Shown piece after piece: positions 45,305 through 54,327 of a stretch of 64,000 nt of DNA; the stretch's first letter is position 1, and every line of letters starts with the position of its first letter. Source of the stretch: Kitasatospora sp. NBC_01287 (GTDB lineage: Bacteria > Actinomycetota > Actinomycetes > Streptomycetales > Streptomycetaceae); NCBI RefSeq assembly GCF_026340565.1, contig NZ_JAPEPB010000001.1, forward strand, positions 434,001 through 498,000, in the 5' to 3' direction. The position numbers and the translations under genes are program-made. The notes under the pieces were generated by a model. It had not been told where the DNA came from, did no database searches, and saw only the letters and a list, made by a program, of their open reading frames with translations.

Positions 45305-46303
45305 ATGACCGCAGTCCCCGACCCGCCGTCCGCCTCGTCCGGCGCGGCCCTCTCCACCGGGGGCGTCGCGCGGCAGCTCGGGGTGTCGCCCACCACCGTG
45401 CGTTCCTGGGAGCGCCGCTACGGGATCGGCCCGGCCGAGCACGAGGCGGGCCGGCACCGGCGCTGGAGCCCGCGGGACATCGCGGTGCTGGAGGCGATGT
45501 GCCGGCTCACCGCGCGCGGCGTGCCGCCCGCCGAGGCCGCCCGGCTGGCCCGCGAGGGCGCCGAGGGCGCAGAGCCCGGCGTCAGCGTCAGTGCCGACGC
45601 GGGTGCCGAAGCGGGTGCGGGCCGGGTCAGGGCGGCGGGCAGCCGCCGGGCGCTGCCGCTGGGCACCGTGCGGCCGGAGTGCCGCGGGCTGGCCAGGGCG
45701 GCGGTGCGGTTGGACGCCCCGGCGGTGGAGCGGCTGCTCGGCGAGGTGGTCGCGGACCTCGGGGTGACGGTGGCGTGGAACGAGGTGATGACCCCGGCGC
45801 TGCGCGCGGTGGGCCGCAAGTGGGCGGCCGAGGGCGAACGCTACGTCGAGGTCGAGCATCTGCTCTCCTGGCACATCTCCGGCGCCTTGCGCCAGGTCAC
45901 CCGCTGCGCCGAGGCCGGCGGTGGACCGGCGCCCGTACTGCTGGCCGGGATGCCGGACGAGCTGCACGCGCTGGCACTGGAGGCGGTGGCCGCCGGGCTG
46001 GCCGAACGCGGCCTGCCTTTCCGGATGTTCGGACCCGCGCTGCCCGCCCCCGCGCTGATCGAGGCGGTGCGCCGCACCGGGCCCGCCGCCGTGCTGCTCT
46101 GGTCCCAGCTGCGCCCCACCGCCGACCGGCAGTTGGCCCGGCGCGCCGCCGCCACGGCCTGGGGCGTGCGCGGCGCCCGCTCCCGACCGCTGGTGCTGCT
46201 GACCGGGCCGGGGTGGGGCGGCGGGCGGCATCCGGAGGGCACGCTGCGGCCGCGCGGGCTCACCGAGGCGCTGGAGCTGTGCGCGCGGCTCGCGGCCTCC
46301 TGA
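45305..46303 (+). CDS. MerR-family regulator with B12-binding-like domain
   Basis: 332 residues from ATG 45305. MerR HTH: STGGVARQLGVSPTTVRSWE (17-36), RRYGIGP, GRHRRWSPRDIAVLEAM. An acidic Ala-rich linker precedes a helical domain with KWAAEGERYVEVEHLLSW and then a Rossmann domain GMPDELHALALEAVAAGLAE (~218-237). This order matches CarH/LitR light or cobalamin regulators. The ligand His is kept in PDELHALA, but the usual following Gly is Ala, so cobalamin binding is uncertain. Confidence 0.82.
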   Translation: MTAVPDPPSASSGAALSTGGVARQLGVSPTTVRSWERRYGIGPAEHEAGRHRRWSPRDIAVLEAMCRLTARGVPPAEAARLAREGAEGAEPGVSVSADAGAEAGAGRVRAAGSRRALPLGTVRPECRGLARAAVRLDAPAVERLLGEVVADLGVTVAWNEVMTPALRAVGRKWAAEGERYVEVEHLLSWHISGALRQVTRCAEAGGGPAPVLLAGMPDELHALALEAVAAGLAERGLPFRMFGPALPAPALIEAVRRTGPAAVLLWSQLRPTADRQLARRAAATAWGVRGARSRPLVLLTGPGWGGGRHPEGTLRPRGLTEALELCARLAAS

Positions 46304-46341
46304 GCTGGGCGGCGCGGGGCGGCCTCACCCCGACGACGGCC

Positions 46342-47226
46342 TCACCCCGGCGAGGGCGCGCTCCGGTGGTCGGCGGCGGCGAAGGCCCGGCGGGCCGAGC
46401 TGCCGGGTGGGGCGAGGAAGGCGAAGAGGTGGCGGCCCTCCTCGGGGAGCGGGAGCACGGTGTACTCCAGGACCCCGGTCTCCAGGGCGGGGTGCCGGCT
46501 GTAGAGGCGCCCTGGGCCGGGCGGGCCGGCCCGGTGGCGGTCCCACAGCGCGGCGAAGGCCGGGCTCTCGGCGGACAACCGCCGTACCAGGCCGATGAGT
46601 TCGCGGTCAACGGGACGGTCCGCGTGCTGGGCGCGCAGGGACGCCACCAGGTCCGCGCCGATCGAGCCGTCGGCGGCGACGTTGCCCTGGGAGCGGACCC
46701 GGTACGGGCAGCAGAACACCTGCCAGAGCAGGTTGCGCTCGTGCGCCGGGCGCCGTTCCGGCGAAGCCATCAGCAGGGCGGCCGGCCGGTTCCACGCGAG
46801 CAGTTCGAAGGTCGGGCCGGTGACGAAGGCGGGCGCGGCGTCCAGGGTGTCCAGCAGGGCCGCTGTGCTGGCCGAGACGGTGCCGCCCGAGACGGTGTCC
46901 GGGACGGTGGGCGCTCCGGTGGGCGCTCCGGTCGGCGGCGCGAGCGGGCGGCGGCGGTGGCCGGCCAGCCGGTGCAGGTAGGCGCGCTCGGGTTCGGCCA
47001 GTCGCAAGGCCGCGGCGATGGCGTCCAGGACGGACCCGGTCGGCACCAGCTGGCGGCCCTGCTCCAGCCTGGCGTAGTAGTCGGTCGAGATCCCGGCGCG
47101 AGCCGCCACCTCCTCCCGGCGCAGGCCGGGCGTCCGGCGGTACCCGGCCGTGGGCAGGCCCGCCTCGGCGGGCGACAGGCGGGCACGGCGGGCGCGCAGG
47201 AACGCGCCCAGCGGGGTCTCGGGCAT
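46342..47226 (-). CDS. HTH regulator with MmyB-like ligand-binding domain
   Basis: 294 residues from ATG 47226. XRE HTH: PGLRREEVAARAGISTDYYA (34-53) with RLEQGRQLVPTGSVLDAIA, the strongly conserved pattern of Streptomyces MmyB-like regulators. The C-terminal domain has LLAWNRPAALLM, ERNLLWQVFCCPYRVR, RHPALETGVLEYTVLPLPEE. Divergent from an SDR gene; such pairs are common, with the SDR as target. Confidence 0.9.
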   Translation of the reverse strand: MPETPLGAFLRARRARLSPAEAGLPTAGYRRTPGLRREEVAARAGISTDYYARLEQGRQLVPTGSVLDAIAAALRLAEPERAYLHRLAGHRRRPLAPPTGAPTGAPTVPDTVSGGTVSASTAALLDTLDAAPAFVTGPTFELLAWNRPAALLMASPERRPAHERNLLWQVFCCPYRVRSQGNVAADGSIGADLVASLRAQHADRPVDRELIGLVRRLSAESPAFAALWDRHRAGPPGPGRLYSRHPALETGVLEYTVLPLPEEGRHLFAFLAPPGSSARRAFAAADHRSAPSPG

Positions 47227-47272
47227 GCGGCCCACGGTGCCACAGCCGGGCGCCGCCAACCAGGACCTGGCG

Positions 47273-47343
47273 GTCCCTGGTTGACCCCGTCCCCGGCTGT
47301 CCCGTCCCTGGTTGACCCCGTCCCCGGTTGACCCGTCCCCGGG
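47273..47343. promoter_or_regulatory. Repeated operator-like 24-bp element between HTH and SDR genes
   Basis: A 24-bp element beginning GTCCCTGGTTGACCCCGTCC occurs exactly at 47273-47296 and 47304-47327, with a third shorter GGTTGACCCGTCCCCGG at 47326-47343. They lie in the divergent promoter gap of the MmyB-type regulator and SDR, with a 31-bp phase, about three helical turns. Confidence 0.75.
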
Positions 47344-47392
47344 ACGAGCCGGCCGCTGGTGACCGGCCCCGGGCCCGCCGCAGACTCGCCGC

Positions 47393-48166
47393 ATGGGACT
47401 CCTCGATGGCAAGGTCACGATCGTCACCGGCGCCGGACGCGGCATGGGCGCGGCCGCCGCCCGGCTGTTCGCCCGCGAAGGCGCGCTGCTGGTGCTCGCC
47501 GCCCGCTCCGGCCCGGAGGTCGAGGCGCTCGCCGACGAACTGCGCGCCACCGGTGCCCCGGTGGTCCCCGTCGCCGCCGACCTGGCCACCGCCGCGGGCG
47601 CCGAACGGACGGCCGAGGCGGCGCTCACGGCCTTCGGGCGGTTGGACGCCGCCTTCAACAACGCCGGTGACGGTCTGGCGCCGGCCCCGCTCGCCACCCG
47701 CACCGAAGAGCAGTGGGACGCGTCGCACGCGCTCAACCTGCGCGGCAACTGGCTCTGCCTGCGTGCCCAGCTGCGGGCCATGCTGGCGGGCGGGCACGGT
47801 GGTTCGGTGGTCTTCAACTCCGGTGTGGGCGCCCTGGTGGGCGGCTTCGGCGACAGCCTGCAGCAGGCTGCCAAGCACGGCCTCACCGGCCTGGTGAGAG
47901 CGGCCACCGCCGACTACGCCGGGCACGGCATCCGGGTCAACGCCGTCGCCCCGGGCGTGGTGAGCACTCCGGGGTCGGCGGCGTTCTTCGCGTCCGGCCC
48001 GCAGGCCGGGGCGCTGGTGGCGCGGTCCACCCCGCTGGGGCGTCCGGGCCTGGACACGGAGGTGGCCGAGGCGGCGGCCTGGCTGCTGAGCGACCGGGCG
48101 TCGTACGTGGCCGGGGTGACGCTGCCGGTGGACGGTGGGATCACGGCGACCCGGCGGTTCGACTGA
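47393..48166 (+). CDS. SDR-family oxidoreductase
   Basis: 257 residues. Cofactor motif TGAGRGMGAAAARLF (13-27, TGxxxGxG), DLATAAGAERT, NNAGDG (~91), catalytic Ser in NSGVGALVGGFGDS (~139) and typical C-terminal VAPGVVSTPGSAAF and WLLSDRASYVAGVTLPVDGG. The catalytic Tyr position (FGDSLQQAAKHG) reads Q/S rather than YxxxK with K in AAKHG, so activity needs checking. Target of the divergent HTH regulator by inference. Confidence 0.85.
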   Translation: MGLLDGKVTIVTGAGRGMGAAAARLFAREGALLVLAARSGPEVEALADELRATGAPVVPVAADLATAAGAERTAEAALTAFGRLDAAFNNAGDGLAPAPLATRTEEQWDASHALNLRGNWLCLRAQLRAMLAGGHGGSVVFNSGVGALVGGFGDSLQQAAKHGLTGLVRAATADYAGHGIRVNAVAPGVVSTPGSAAFFASGPQAGALVARSTPLGRPGLDTEVAEAAAWLLSDRASYVAGVTLPVDGGITATRRFD

Positions 48167-48312
48167 TGGCCCCGGGGGCGGGGGTGCGGGGAAGCGGTGC
48201 GGGGAAGCGGTGCGGGAGCGCTGCGAGTGGTGGCGGGCTACGGGTCGGCCGACGATAGCGGTAGCTACCGCGCGCCCGCCCCGCGCCCGCCCGCCTGCGA
48301 AAGGCCCCCGCC

Positions 48313-48789
48313 ATGCACCGCCCCCTGCTGCGACTCACCGGCGCCGCGACCGCGCTCTACGGCCTCGCGGTGACCCGGCGCCCCGAACTGCTCGCCCGGC
48401 CCTCGGGACTGGCCGGCCCCGGCGGTGAGGTGCCGACCGCGCTGGCCACCTGCCTGCGTCCGCTCGCCTTCCGGGATGCCGCGAGCGGTCTGGCGATGCT
48501 GCTGGCCCCGGACGACCGCAGCCTGCGGCTCGCCACCCTGGTGCGGATCGCCGCCGACTTCGGCGATGCCGCCCTGCTCGCCCGCGCGCTGCCCGGGCGG
48601 CGGCACCGGGCGATGGCACTGGCGGTGTCGATCGGTTGGGGCGGGCTCTCCGTCGTCGGGCTGCTGCGCCCCTCGCCCGGCCGTACCGGGACCGGGCAGC
48701 CGGGGCAGCCGGCGGGCGAGGCGGCGGAGGCGGCCGGCCTCGTGGCGCGGGTCAGCGGTCCGCGCGGTCCGCGCGGGCCCGTTCGGTGA
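48313..48789 (+). CDS. Membrane-associated hypothetical protein
   Basis: 158 residues. Hydrophobic segments LLRLTGAATALYGLAVT, FRDAASGLAMLLAP and HRAMALAVSIGWGGLSVVGL suggest 3-4 membrane helices; resembles DUF4267-type proteins. The tail is Gly/Ala/Pro-rich and overlaps the opposite-strand gene ending at 48752 by 38 bp. Function unknown. Confidence 0.7.
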   Translation: MHRPLLRLTGAATALYGLAVTRRPELLARPSGLAGPGGEVPTALATCLRPLAFRDAASGLAMLLAPDDRSLRLATLVRIAADFGDAALLARALPGRRHRAMALAVSIGWGGLSVVGLLRPSPGRTGTGQPGQPAGEAAEAAGLVARVSGPRGPRGPVR

Positions 48790-50344
48790 TCCGGCGGGCC
48801 ATCCCCTCGAAGACCACGGTGTGGAACGGCGCCACCGCCCACCAGTAGGCGTGGCCGGCCAGGCCGTGCGGATGGAACAGCGCCCGCTGGCGGTAGACCG
48901 TGACCGGGCCGGCCGCACTCCGGCCCTCCACACCCGGGCTGTCCGCTCCCGGCCCGTCCGCACCCGGGCCGCGCCCCTCCCCCGTCTCCCCCGTCGCTTC
49001 CGAGGCAGGCCGGACCGACAGCTCCAGCCACGCCAGGCCTGGCAGCCGCATCTCGGCGCGCAGGCGCAGCAGGCGGCCCGGCTCGATCTCCTCCACCCGC
49101 CAGAAGTCCAGCGCGTCACCGACCCGCAGGTGCACCGGATCCCGCCGCCCCCGGCGCAGCCCGACCCCGCCGACCAGGCGGTCCGCCCAGCCGCGCAGCG
49201 ACCAGGCGAGGGGGAGGGAGTACCAGCCGTTCTCGCCGCCGATCCCCTCCACCACCCGCCACACGGCCTGCGGGCTCGCGGCCACCGAGCGTTCGCGCAG
49301 GTCCTGGTAGAGGCTGCCGCCGGCCCAGTCGGGGTCGGTGGGCAACGGGTCGCTGGGAGCGCCCGGCAGCGAGGCGGAGGACCAGCGGGTGCTGACGTCG
49401 GCGTCCTGGATCCGCCGCAGCGCGAGCCGGACCGCCTCGTCGAAGCCGATCAGGCCCTGCGGCGGGTCGGGCAGGTAGCCGGCGAGGTCGTGCTCGGCGC
49501 AGACCACCTCGTGGCGCAGCGAGGCGACCAACGGGCGGGCGATGGCGCTGGGCACCGGCGTCACCAGGCCCACCCAGTGGCTGGAGAGCCGGGGCGTGAG
49601 CACCGGCACCGGCAGGATCACCCGCTTGCGCAGCCCGGCGACCCGGGCGTAGCGGCGCATCATCTGACGGTAGGTCAGGATCTCCGGGCCGCCGATGTCG
49701 AAGCTCCGGTTGACCTCCGGGGGCAGCTCGGCCGCGCCGACCAGGTAGCGCAGCACGTCGCGCACGGCGATCGGCTGGATCCGGGTGTTCACCCAGCTGG
49801 GGGTGACCATCACCGGCAGCCGCTCGGTGAGGTAGCGCAGCATCTCGAAGGAGACGGAGCCGGAGCCGAGGATCACGGCCGCGCGCAGCTCGGCGGTCGG
49901 CACGCCGCTGGCCCGCAGGATCCGGCCGACCTCCGCGCGCGAGCGCAGGTGCGGGGAGAGCTCGGCGTCGGGCACCCCGGCCGGGATCAGGCCGCCCAGG
50001 TAGACGATCCGGCGCACCCCCGCCCGGGCGGCCGCCGCGCCGAAGGCTCGGGCGGCGGCGCGGTCGCGGGCCTCGAAGGTGGGGCCGGTGCCGAGCGAGT
50101 GCACCAGGTAGTAGGCGGTGTGCACGTCGTGGAAGGCGCCCAGCAGCGTCTCGGGGCGGGTGACGTCGCCGGTGACGGTCTCGACCCGGGCCCGCCACGG
50201 GTGGTCGCGCAGCCGTCCGGGATCGCGGACCAGGCAGCGCACGGTGTGCCCGGCGGCGAGCAGTTCGGGCACCAGGCGGCCGCCCAGGTAGCCGGTGGCC
50301 CCGGTGACCAGGCTGCGGGACGCGGTGGTGCTCGACTCCGGCAT
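48752..50344 (-). CDS. NAD(P)-binding SDR protein with DUF2867 domain
   Basis: 530 residues, ATG 50344. N-terminal atypical SDR: VTGATGYLGGRLVPELLAAG (13-32), VETVTGDVTRPETL, YYLVHSLGTG (~79-88). The C-terminal ~190 residues form a DUF2867/SRPBCC-like domain (WRVVEGIGGENGWYS, WRVEEIEPGRLLRLRAEM). The pairing matches bacterial two-domain SDR proteins of unknown substrate. Upstream FAD gene is 52 bp away on the same strand, so probably an operon. Confidence 0.87.
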   Translation of the reverse strand: MPESSTTASRSLVTGATGYLGGRLVPELLAAGHTVRCLVRDPGRLRDHPWRARVETVTGDVTRPETLLGAFHDVHTAYYLVHSLGTGPTFEARDRAAARAFGAAAARAGVRRIVYLGGLIPAGVPDAELSPHLRSRAEVGRILRASGVPTAELRAAVILGSGSVSFEMLRYLTERLPVMVTPSWVNTRIQPIAVRDVLRYLVGAAELPPEVNRSFDIGGPEILTYRQMMRRYARVAGLRKRVILPVPVLTPRLSSHWVGLVTPVPSAIARPLVASLRHEVVCAEHDLAGYLPDPPQGLIGFDEAVRLALRRIQDADVSTRWSSASLPGAPSDPLPTDPDWAGGSLYQDLRERSVAASPQAVWRVVEGIGGENGWYSLPLAWSLRGWADRLVGGVGLRRGRRDPVHLRVGDALDFWRVEEIEPGRLLRLRAEMRLPGLAWLELSVRPASEATGETGEGRGPGADGPGADSPGVEGRSAAGPVTVYRQRALFHPHGLAGHAYWWAVAPFHTVVFEGMARRITERARADRADR

Positions 50345-50396
50345 GGGTGCTCCTTCTCTCGACGCGGTTCCGGCTCACAGCCGTGCTGACGGCGGG

Positions 50397-51722
50397 TCAG
50401 CGGCCGCCGGCCGGCCGGGGCGCGGTCGGCCCGGCCGCCAGGTCCGCCAGGACCTCGCGCGCCGCCCGCGCGCCGGAGGCGAGCGCGCCCTGCACGGAGC
50501 CGGTGGCGCGGTGGTCGCCGCAGACGTGGCGACCGGGGGCGAAGCGGGTGCTGCGGCTGAGCGGCTGCGGGGCCGGGCGCGCGGGGAGCGCGGCCGGGAT
50601 CCGGTGGACGGCCAGCTCCTCCCAGTCTGCGGTGTCCGTCCGGTAGAGCTCGGCCAGGCGCGCCCGCACCCGCGGCTCCTCGGCCCGCAGCCCGAGGACG
50701 GAGCTGGCGATCAGGGCGCGCCCGTCACCGGAGAGCGTGGGGGCCACCTCTGTCAGCACCACGGTGTTGAGCAGTTGCCGGCCGGCGTCCACCAGCAGGG
50801 TGGGTTCGCGCAGCGGGGAGCGCGGGGCCGCGTGGTAGAAGGTGGAGACCGCGCGCCCGGCCGGCACCCGCAGCCCGGGGAGCAGCCGGGCCGCCTCGGC
50901 CGGCTCGGTGGCGACCACCACCGTGGCGGCGGGCAGTTCGGTGCCGTCGGCGAGCAGCACCCCGTCGCCGGTCAGCTGGGCCACGGGGCTCTCCAGGCGC
51001 AGCACGCCGGGCGGCAGGCGCTCGGCCAGTTGGGCCGGCACCGCGCCGATGCCGGTGCTCGGCAGGCAGAGCGTGCCGCGCAGCATGCTGCGCCAGACCA
51101 GGTGGCAGAACCGGCTGGAGGTCTCCAGCTCGTCCTCCAGGAAGACCCCGGCGAGGAACGGGCGCAGCACCGCGTCCACCGCCGCGCGGGAGAGGCCCGC
51201 CCTGGCCAGCGCGACGCCCGTGGGCAGATCGCGGGTGCGGCGCAGCGCGGCGGCGGGCAGCAGCAGGTCACGGGCGCTCAGTGCGGCGAGCACCAGCAGG
51301 TCGGGGTAGCGGGCGAGCCGTCCGGCGAGCAGGTCCCCGCTCTGCCAGGGCTGCCGGGTGGGATCGGCCAGCCGCACCCGGGCGGCGGCGCCGTCGCCCC
51401 GCGCACCACCCAGCAGGAAGCCGGGGGTGAACGGGCGCAGCCGCAGCGCGCGCAGGTCGAAGCGGCGGCGCACCTGGGGGTAGGCGGTGTTGAAGACCTG
51501 GAAGCCCCGGTCCAGCCGGAAACCCTGGACCAGGTCGGTGCGGACCCGGCCGCCGACGGCATCCGCGGCCTCCAGCAGCCGGACCCGCAGGCCGTGCGCC
51601 GCCAGGTCCGCGGCACAGGCCAGCCCGGCCAGCCCGGCGCCGACCACGATCGCCTCCGCCGGGCGGCCTCCGTCTCCTCGGGCAGCCGGTGCCACAGCGT
51701 CTCCTCGGGCGGCCGGTGTCAC
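50397..51722 (-). CDS. FAD/NAD(P)-binding amine-oxidase-type protein
   Basis: 441 residues from GTG 51722, overlapping the upstream stop (GTGA); GTG 51695 has a better GAGGAG site five bases upstream and may be the true start. A 27-bp duplicated segment codes TPAARGDAVAPAARGD at the N-terminus. FAD motif VVGAGLAGLACAADLAAHGL (26-45) with the acidic LLEA, then GGRVRTDLVQGFRLDRGFQV, and C-terminal HVCGDHRATGSVQGALASG. Phytoene-desaturase/amine-oxidase-like; substrate unknown. Confidence 0.87.
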   Translation of the reverse strand: MTPAARGDAVAPAARGDGGRPAEAIVVGAGLAGLACAADLAAHGLRVRLLEAADAVGGRVRTDLVQGFRLDRGFQVFNTAYPQVRRRFDLRALRLRPFTPGFLLGGARGDGAAARVRLADPTRQPWQSGDLLAGRLARYPDLLVLAALSARDLLLPAAALRRTRDLPTGVALARAGLSRAAVDAVLRPFLAGVFLEDELETSSRFCHLVWRSMLRGTLCLPSTGIGAVPAQLAERLPPGVLRLESPVAQLTGDGVLLADGTELPAATVVVATEPAEAARLLPGLRVPAGRAVSTFYHAAPRSPLREPTLLVDAGRQLLNTVVLTEVAPTLSGDGRALIASSVLGLRAEEPRVRARLAELYRTDTADWEELAVHRIPAALPARPAPQPLSRSTRFAPGRHVCGDHRATGSVQGALASGARAAREVLADLAAGPTAPRPAGGR

Positions 51723-51937
51723 AGCGCCAGCATCCGACCGATCATGAACCCGACGCAGGCGATCACCATGACGCCGATCAGCAGCATCGGCACCAGGCCC
51801 GACCAGGCGTCGTGCAGTTCGACGGGCTCCGGCACGGAGATCCCGGCGGTGGTGGAACCCTCGCACTCGGGCGTCTCCTCGGGCGCGGGCCCGGGACGCT
51901 GTGCCAGGGGTGGAACGACGGTTCCGGTGACAGCCAT
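51719..51937 (-). CDS. Small single-span membrane protein
   Basis: 72 residues from ATG 51937 with GGAGG eight bases upstream. Soluble Pro/Glu-rich N-terminus with EETPECEGS, then one membrane helix LVPMLLIGVMVIACVGFMIG (48-67) near the end. Coupled to the FAD gene by GTGA overlap, so likely an accessory or anchoring subunit of it. Not recognised otherwise. Confidence 0.7.
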   Translation of the reverse strand: MAVTGTVVPPLAQRPGPAPEETPECEGSTTAGISVPEPVELHDAWSGLVPMLLIGVMVIACVGFMIGRMLAL

Positions 51938-52143
51938 GACGTCCACCTCCATGATCGGGATGTCGGACTGTGCTCCTCCAGCCTCGCGCGCGGCGGTCGC
52001 CGGGCCCAGTCGCACCGTTCGCGCACCGTTCGCGCACGCTCGCCCCGCGACCGGCGGTCGCCGCCGCGCCCGCCGGTCGCCCCCGCGCCTCCCTTGCCCC
52101 TCCCCCGCCCCTCGCTTGCCCCTCCCCCGCGCCTCCTTCGCGC

Positions 52144-53052
52144 TCAGGCGTGGGCCAGCTCCAGCACCGCGATGCCGGCCAGCACGGTGGCGCTCGCGCC
52201 GATCCGGCGGCGGCCGAGCGGCTCGTGGAAGACCAGCGCGCCGATCGCCGCGGCGATGACGATGCTCGTCTCGCGCAGCGCCGCGATGGTGGCCAGGTCG
52301 CCGCGGGACTGCGCCCACACCACCAGCCCGTAGGCCAGCAGCGAGAGGGTGCCACCGGTCAGCCCGCGCAGCAGGAACGGCCTGGCCTGGGCGACCAGGG
52401 CGCGGCCGCGCAGCGCCAGGGCGGCCAGCGGCAGGACCGGGCCCTGGCACAGGTAGAGCCAGGCGAGGTAGCCGGAGACCGTCCCCGCGTGCCGGACCCC
52501 GATGCCGTCGACCACGGTGTACGAGGCGATCATCACCCCGGTGCCGACGGCGGCCGCCAGCGACGGCAGCTGCGCGCGGCCCGGCAGCCCGTCGGCCAGC
52601 GCCAGGCCGGCCAGGCCCAGGCAGATCACCAGCACCCCCAGCACGCCCCCGCCGGAGAGCGGCCGGCCCAACACGGTGGTCGAGGCCACCGCCACCAGCA
52701 GCGGCGAGGTGCCACGGGCGATCGGGTAGAGCTGGCCGAAGTCGCCGAGCCGGTAGGTCTGCAGCAGCAGCGCCTGGTAGGCGGTCTGCAGCGCGGTGGA
52801 GGCGGCGATGAACGGCCAGGCGGCCGGCGCCGGCAGGGGCGTGAAGCAGACGGCGACGGCGGCGACCGCGGTGAACGCGACCCCGATCAGCGCGAAGCCG
52901 ACCAGCTTGTCCTTGATCGTGTGGGCCAGCGCGTTCCAGGTGGCGTGCAGCACGGCGGCGGTCAGCACCGCGATCGGCACGGCGCCCCCGCCCGCCGCCG
53001 CCGGCAGGCCGGGCATGGAGAGAGCGGCCGTGGAGAGAGCGGCCATGGACAT
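52144..53052 (-). CDS. EamA/DMT-family transporter
   Basis: 302 residues, ATG 53052 after AAGGACC. Ten hydrophobic segments; first half TAAVLHATWNALAHTIKDKL (31-50), LYPIARGTSPLLVAVAS (~108-124), second half LRETSIVIAAAIGALVFHEP (259-278), the EamA motif. Small-metabolite exporter or importer. Divergent from the RpiR regulator with shared operators, which may make it a sugar- or amino-sugar-linked transporter (inference). Confidence 0.88.
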   Translation of the reverse strand: MSMAALSTAALSMPGLPAAAGGGAVPIAVLTAAVLHATWNALAHTIKDKLVGFALIGVAFTAVAAVAVCFTPLPAPAAWPFIAASTALQTAYQALLLQTYRLGDFGQLYPIARGTSPLLVAVASTTVLGRPLSGGGVLGVLVICLGLAGLALADGLPGRAQLPSLAAAVGTGVMIASYTVVDGIGVRHAGTVSGYLAWLYLCQGPVLPLAALALRGRALVAQARPFLLRGLTGGTLSLLAYGLVVWAQSRGDLATIAALRETSIVIAAAIGALVFHEPLGRRRIGASATVLAGIAVLELAHA

Positions 53053-53071
53053 GAGTGGTCCTTCCCGGACA

Positions 53072-53133
53072 TGGAACCGGCTTCCGCCTGGAACTGATTT
53101 CCGCGCTATCGTAGACCCATGGAATCGAGTTCC
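53072..53133. promoter_or_regulatory. Three TGGAA-N5-TTCC palindromes between eamA and rpiR
   Basis: TGGAACCGGCTTCC (53072-53085), TGGAACTGATTTCC (53089-53102) and TGGAATCGAGTTCC (53120-53133) share arms TGGAA/TTCC with a 5-nt centre. The third overlaps codons 1-5 of the regulator. Likely RpiR binding sites serving both divergent genes. Confidence 0.8.
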
Positions 53134-53973
53134 GCACAGGGTGGCCGCCTCGCCGCCCACGTCCGCGCCCACCTGCCCGAGCTGCGCGAGGCGGAGCAGC
53201 GCGTCGCCCGGGTCGTCCTGGAGCAGGGGCCAGGGCTGGCCGACCTGACCATCGGCGACGTGGCCACGCTGGCCGGCACCGCACCCTCCTCGGTGGTGCG
53301 CGCCTGCCAGCGGCTGGGCTTCCGCGGCTTCCAGCAGCTGAAGATCGCCGCCGCGCAGCAGGCGCCGCGCCCGACCCCGAGCACCGACGAGGAGCGGGAT
53401 CCGGCCGCCCGCGCCCTGGCCGAGACACTGCGCGCGGCGCGCGAGGCGCTGGACGGGCTGACCGCCACCCTGGACGCGGCCCAACTGCGCGAGGCGGCCG
53501 AGCTGCTCGACTCGGCGAGCCGGGTGCTGGTGGTGGGCGCCGGCCTCTCCGGCGCGGTGGCGCTGGACGCCGCCTACCGCCTGCGCGCGCTCGGCTCCGC
53601 CGTCGACGCACCGGCCGATCCGAGCACCGCCCAACTCGCCGCCGGCCTGCTACCGCCCGGCGCCGTCTGCCTGGCCATCAGCCACACCGGCAGCGCCCGC
53701 AGCACGGTCGACGCCGCCCGGCTGGCCAGGAAGGCCGGCGCCGGCGTCATCGCGCTGACCAGCACGGCCAGTTCACCCCTGACCGTGCTGAGCAACTGCA
53801 CCCTGGTGGCCGGCGGCCAGGACCTCATCCTGGGCCTGGAGACGGTGGCCAGCCGGCTCGCCCACCTCGCGGTCCTCGACGCGCTCTCGCTCACCCTGCT
53901 CACCCTGCGCGGCGCCGCCGCCGAGCAGGCACTCTTCCTGTCGGCCGGGATCACCGCGGACCACCTGTACTGA
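53119..53973 (+). CDS. RpiR/MurR-family regulator with SIS domain
   Basis: 284 residues, ATG 53119. HTH LTIGDVATLAGTAPSSVVRA (~43-62) with CQRLGFRGFQQLKIA, then SIS domain: RVLVVGAGLSGAVALDAAYR (~135-154), CLAISHTGSARSTVDAARLA (~191-210) and VIALTSTASSPLT. SIS domains bind phosphosugars such as MurNAc-6-P or ribose phosphates. Autoregulation through the overlapping palindromes is inferred. Confidence 0.9.
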   Translation: MESSSAQGGRLAAHVRAHLPELREAEQRVARVVLEQGPGLADLTIGDVATLAGTAPSSVVRACQRLGFRGFQQLKIAAAQQAPRPTPSTDEERDPAARALAETLRAAREALDGLTATLDAAQLREAAELLDSASRVLVVGAGLSGAVALDAAYRLRALGSAVDAPADPSTAQLAAGLLPPGAVCLAISHTGSARSTVDAARLARKAGAGVIALTSTASSPLTVLSNCTLVAGGQDLILGLETVASRLAHLAVLDALSLTLLTLRGAAAEQALFLSAGITADHLY

Positions 53974-54327
53974 GAGCTGACCGTATCTTCCGCCACCGAA
54001 TCGCCGTCTCATCGAACGCAGCCGAGAAACGTCTCCGATGCCCGAAGATCTACGGATGAATGAGCATTCGCCATCTTCGAACGTGCTGGTCGGAGGGGCT
54101 GGCGTGAGGGGTCTCCGGAGTGCTCGTGCTGGCCGCGGATGGGAGTCTGCGGCCTTGATCGCCCGTCAGCGGCTGGTTGCGAGACTGGTCAACCTGGCGG
54201 ACGGACCCGAAGCCGACAGATCACCCGTGCGGCTCCGCGCTGCACAGTGTGTCGTTGCGTGCCGCGAGTGAAGACGAAAATACGGTGAATAGCTGTTCGG
54301 TTGATCACTCTGGTGTGAGGGCGGTCG
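53974..54327. other. Intergenic region before the surface protein
   Basis: 354 bp, lower GC than its flanks. No supported ORF; the frame 54038-54271 lacks family-like sequence. The promoter of the LAxTG protein is expected near 54260-54310 (GAAAATACGGTGAATAG). Confidence 0.55.
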
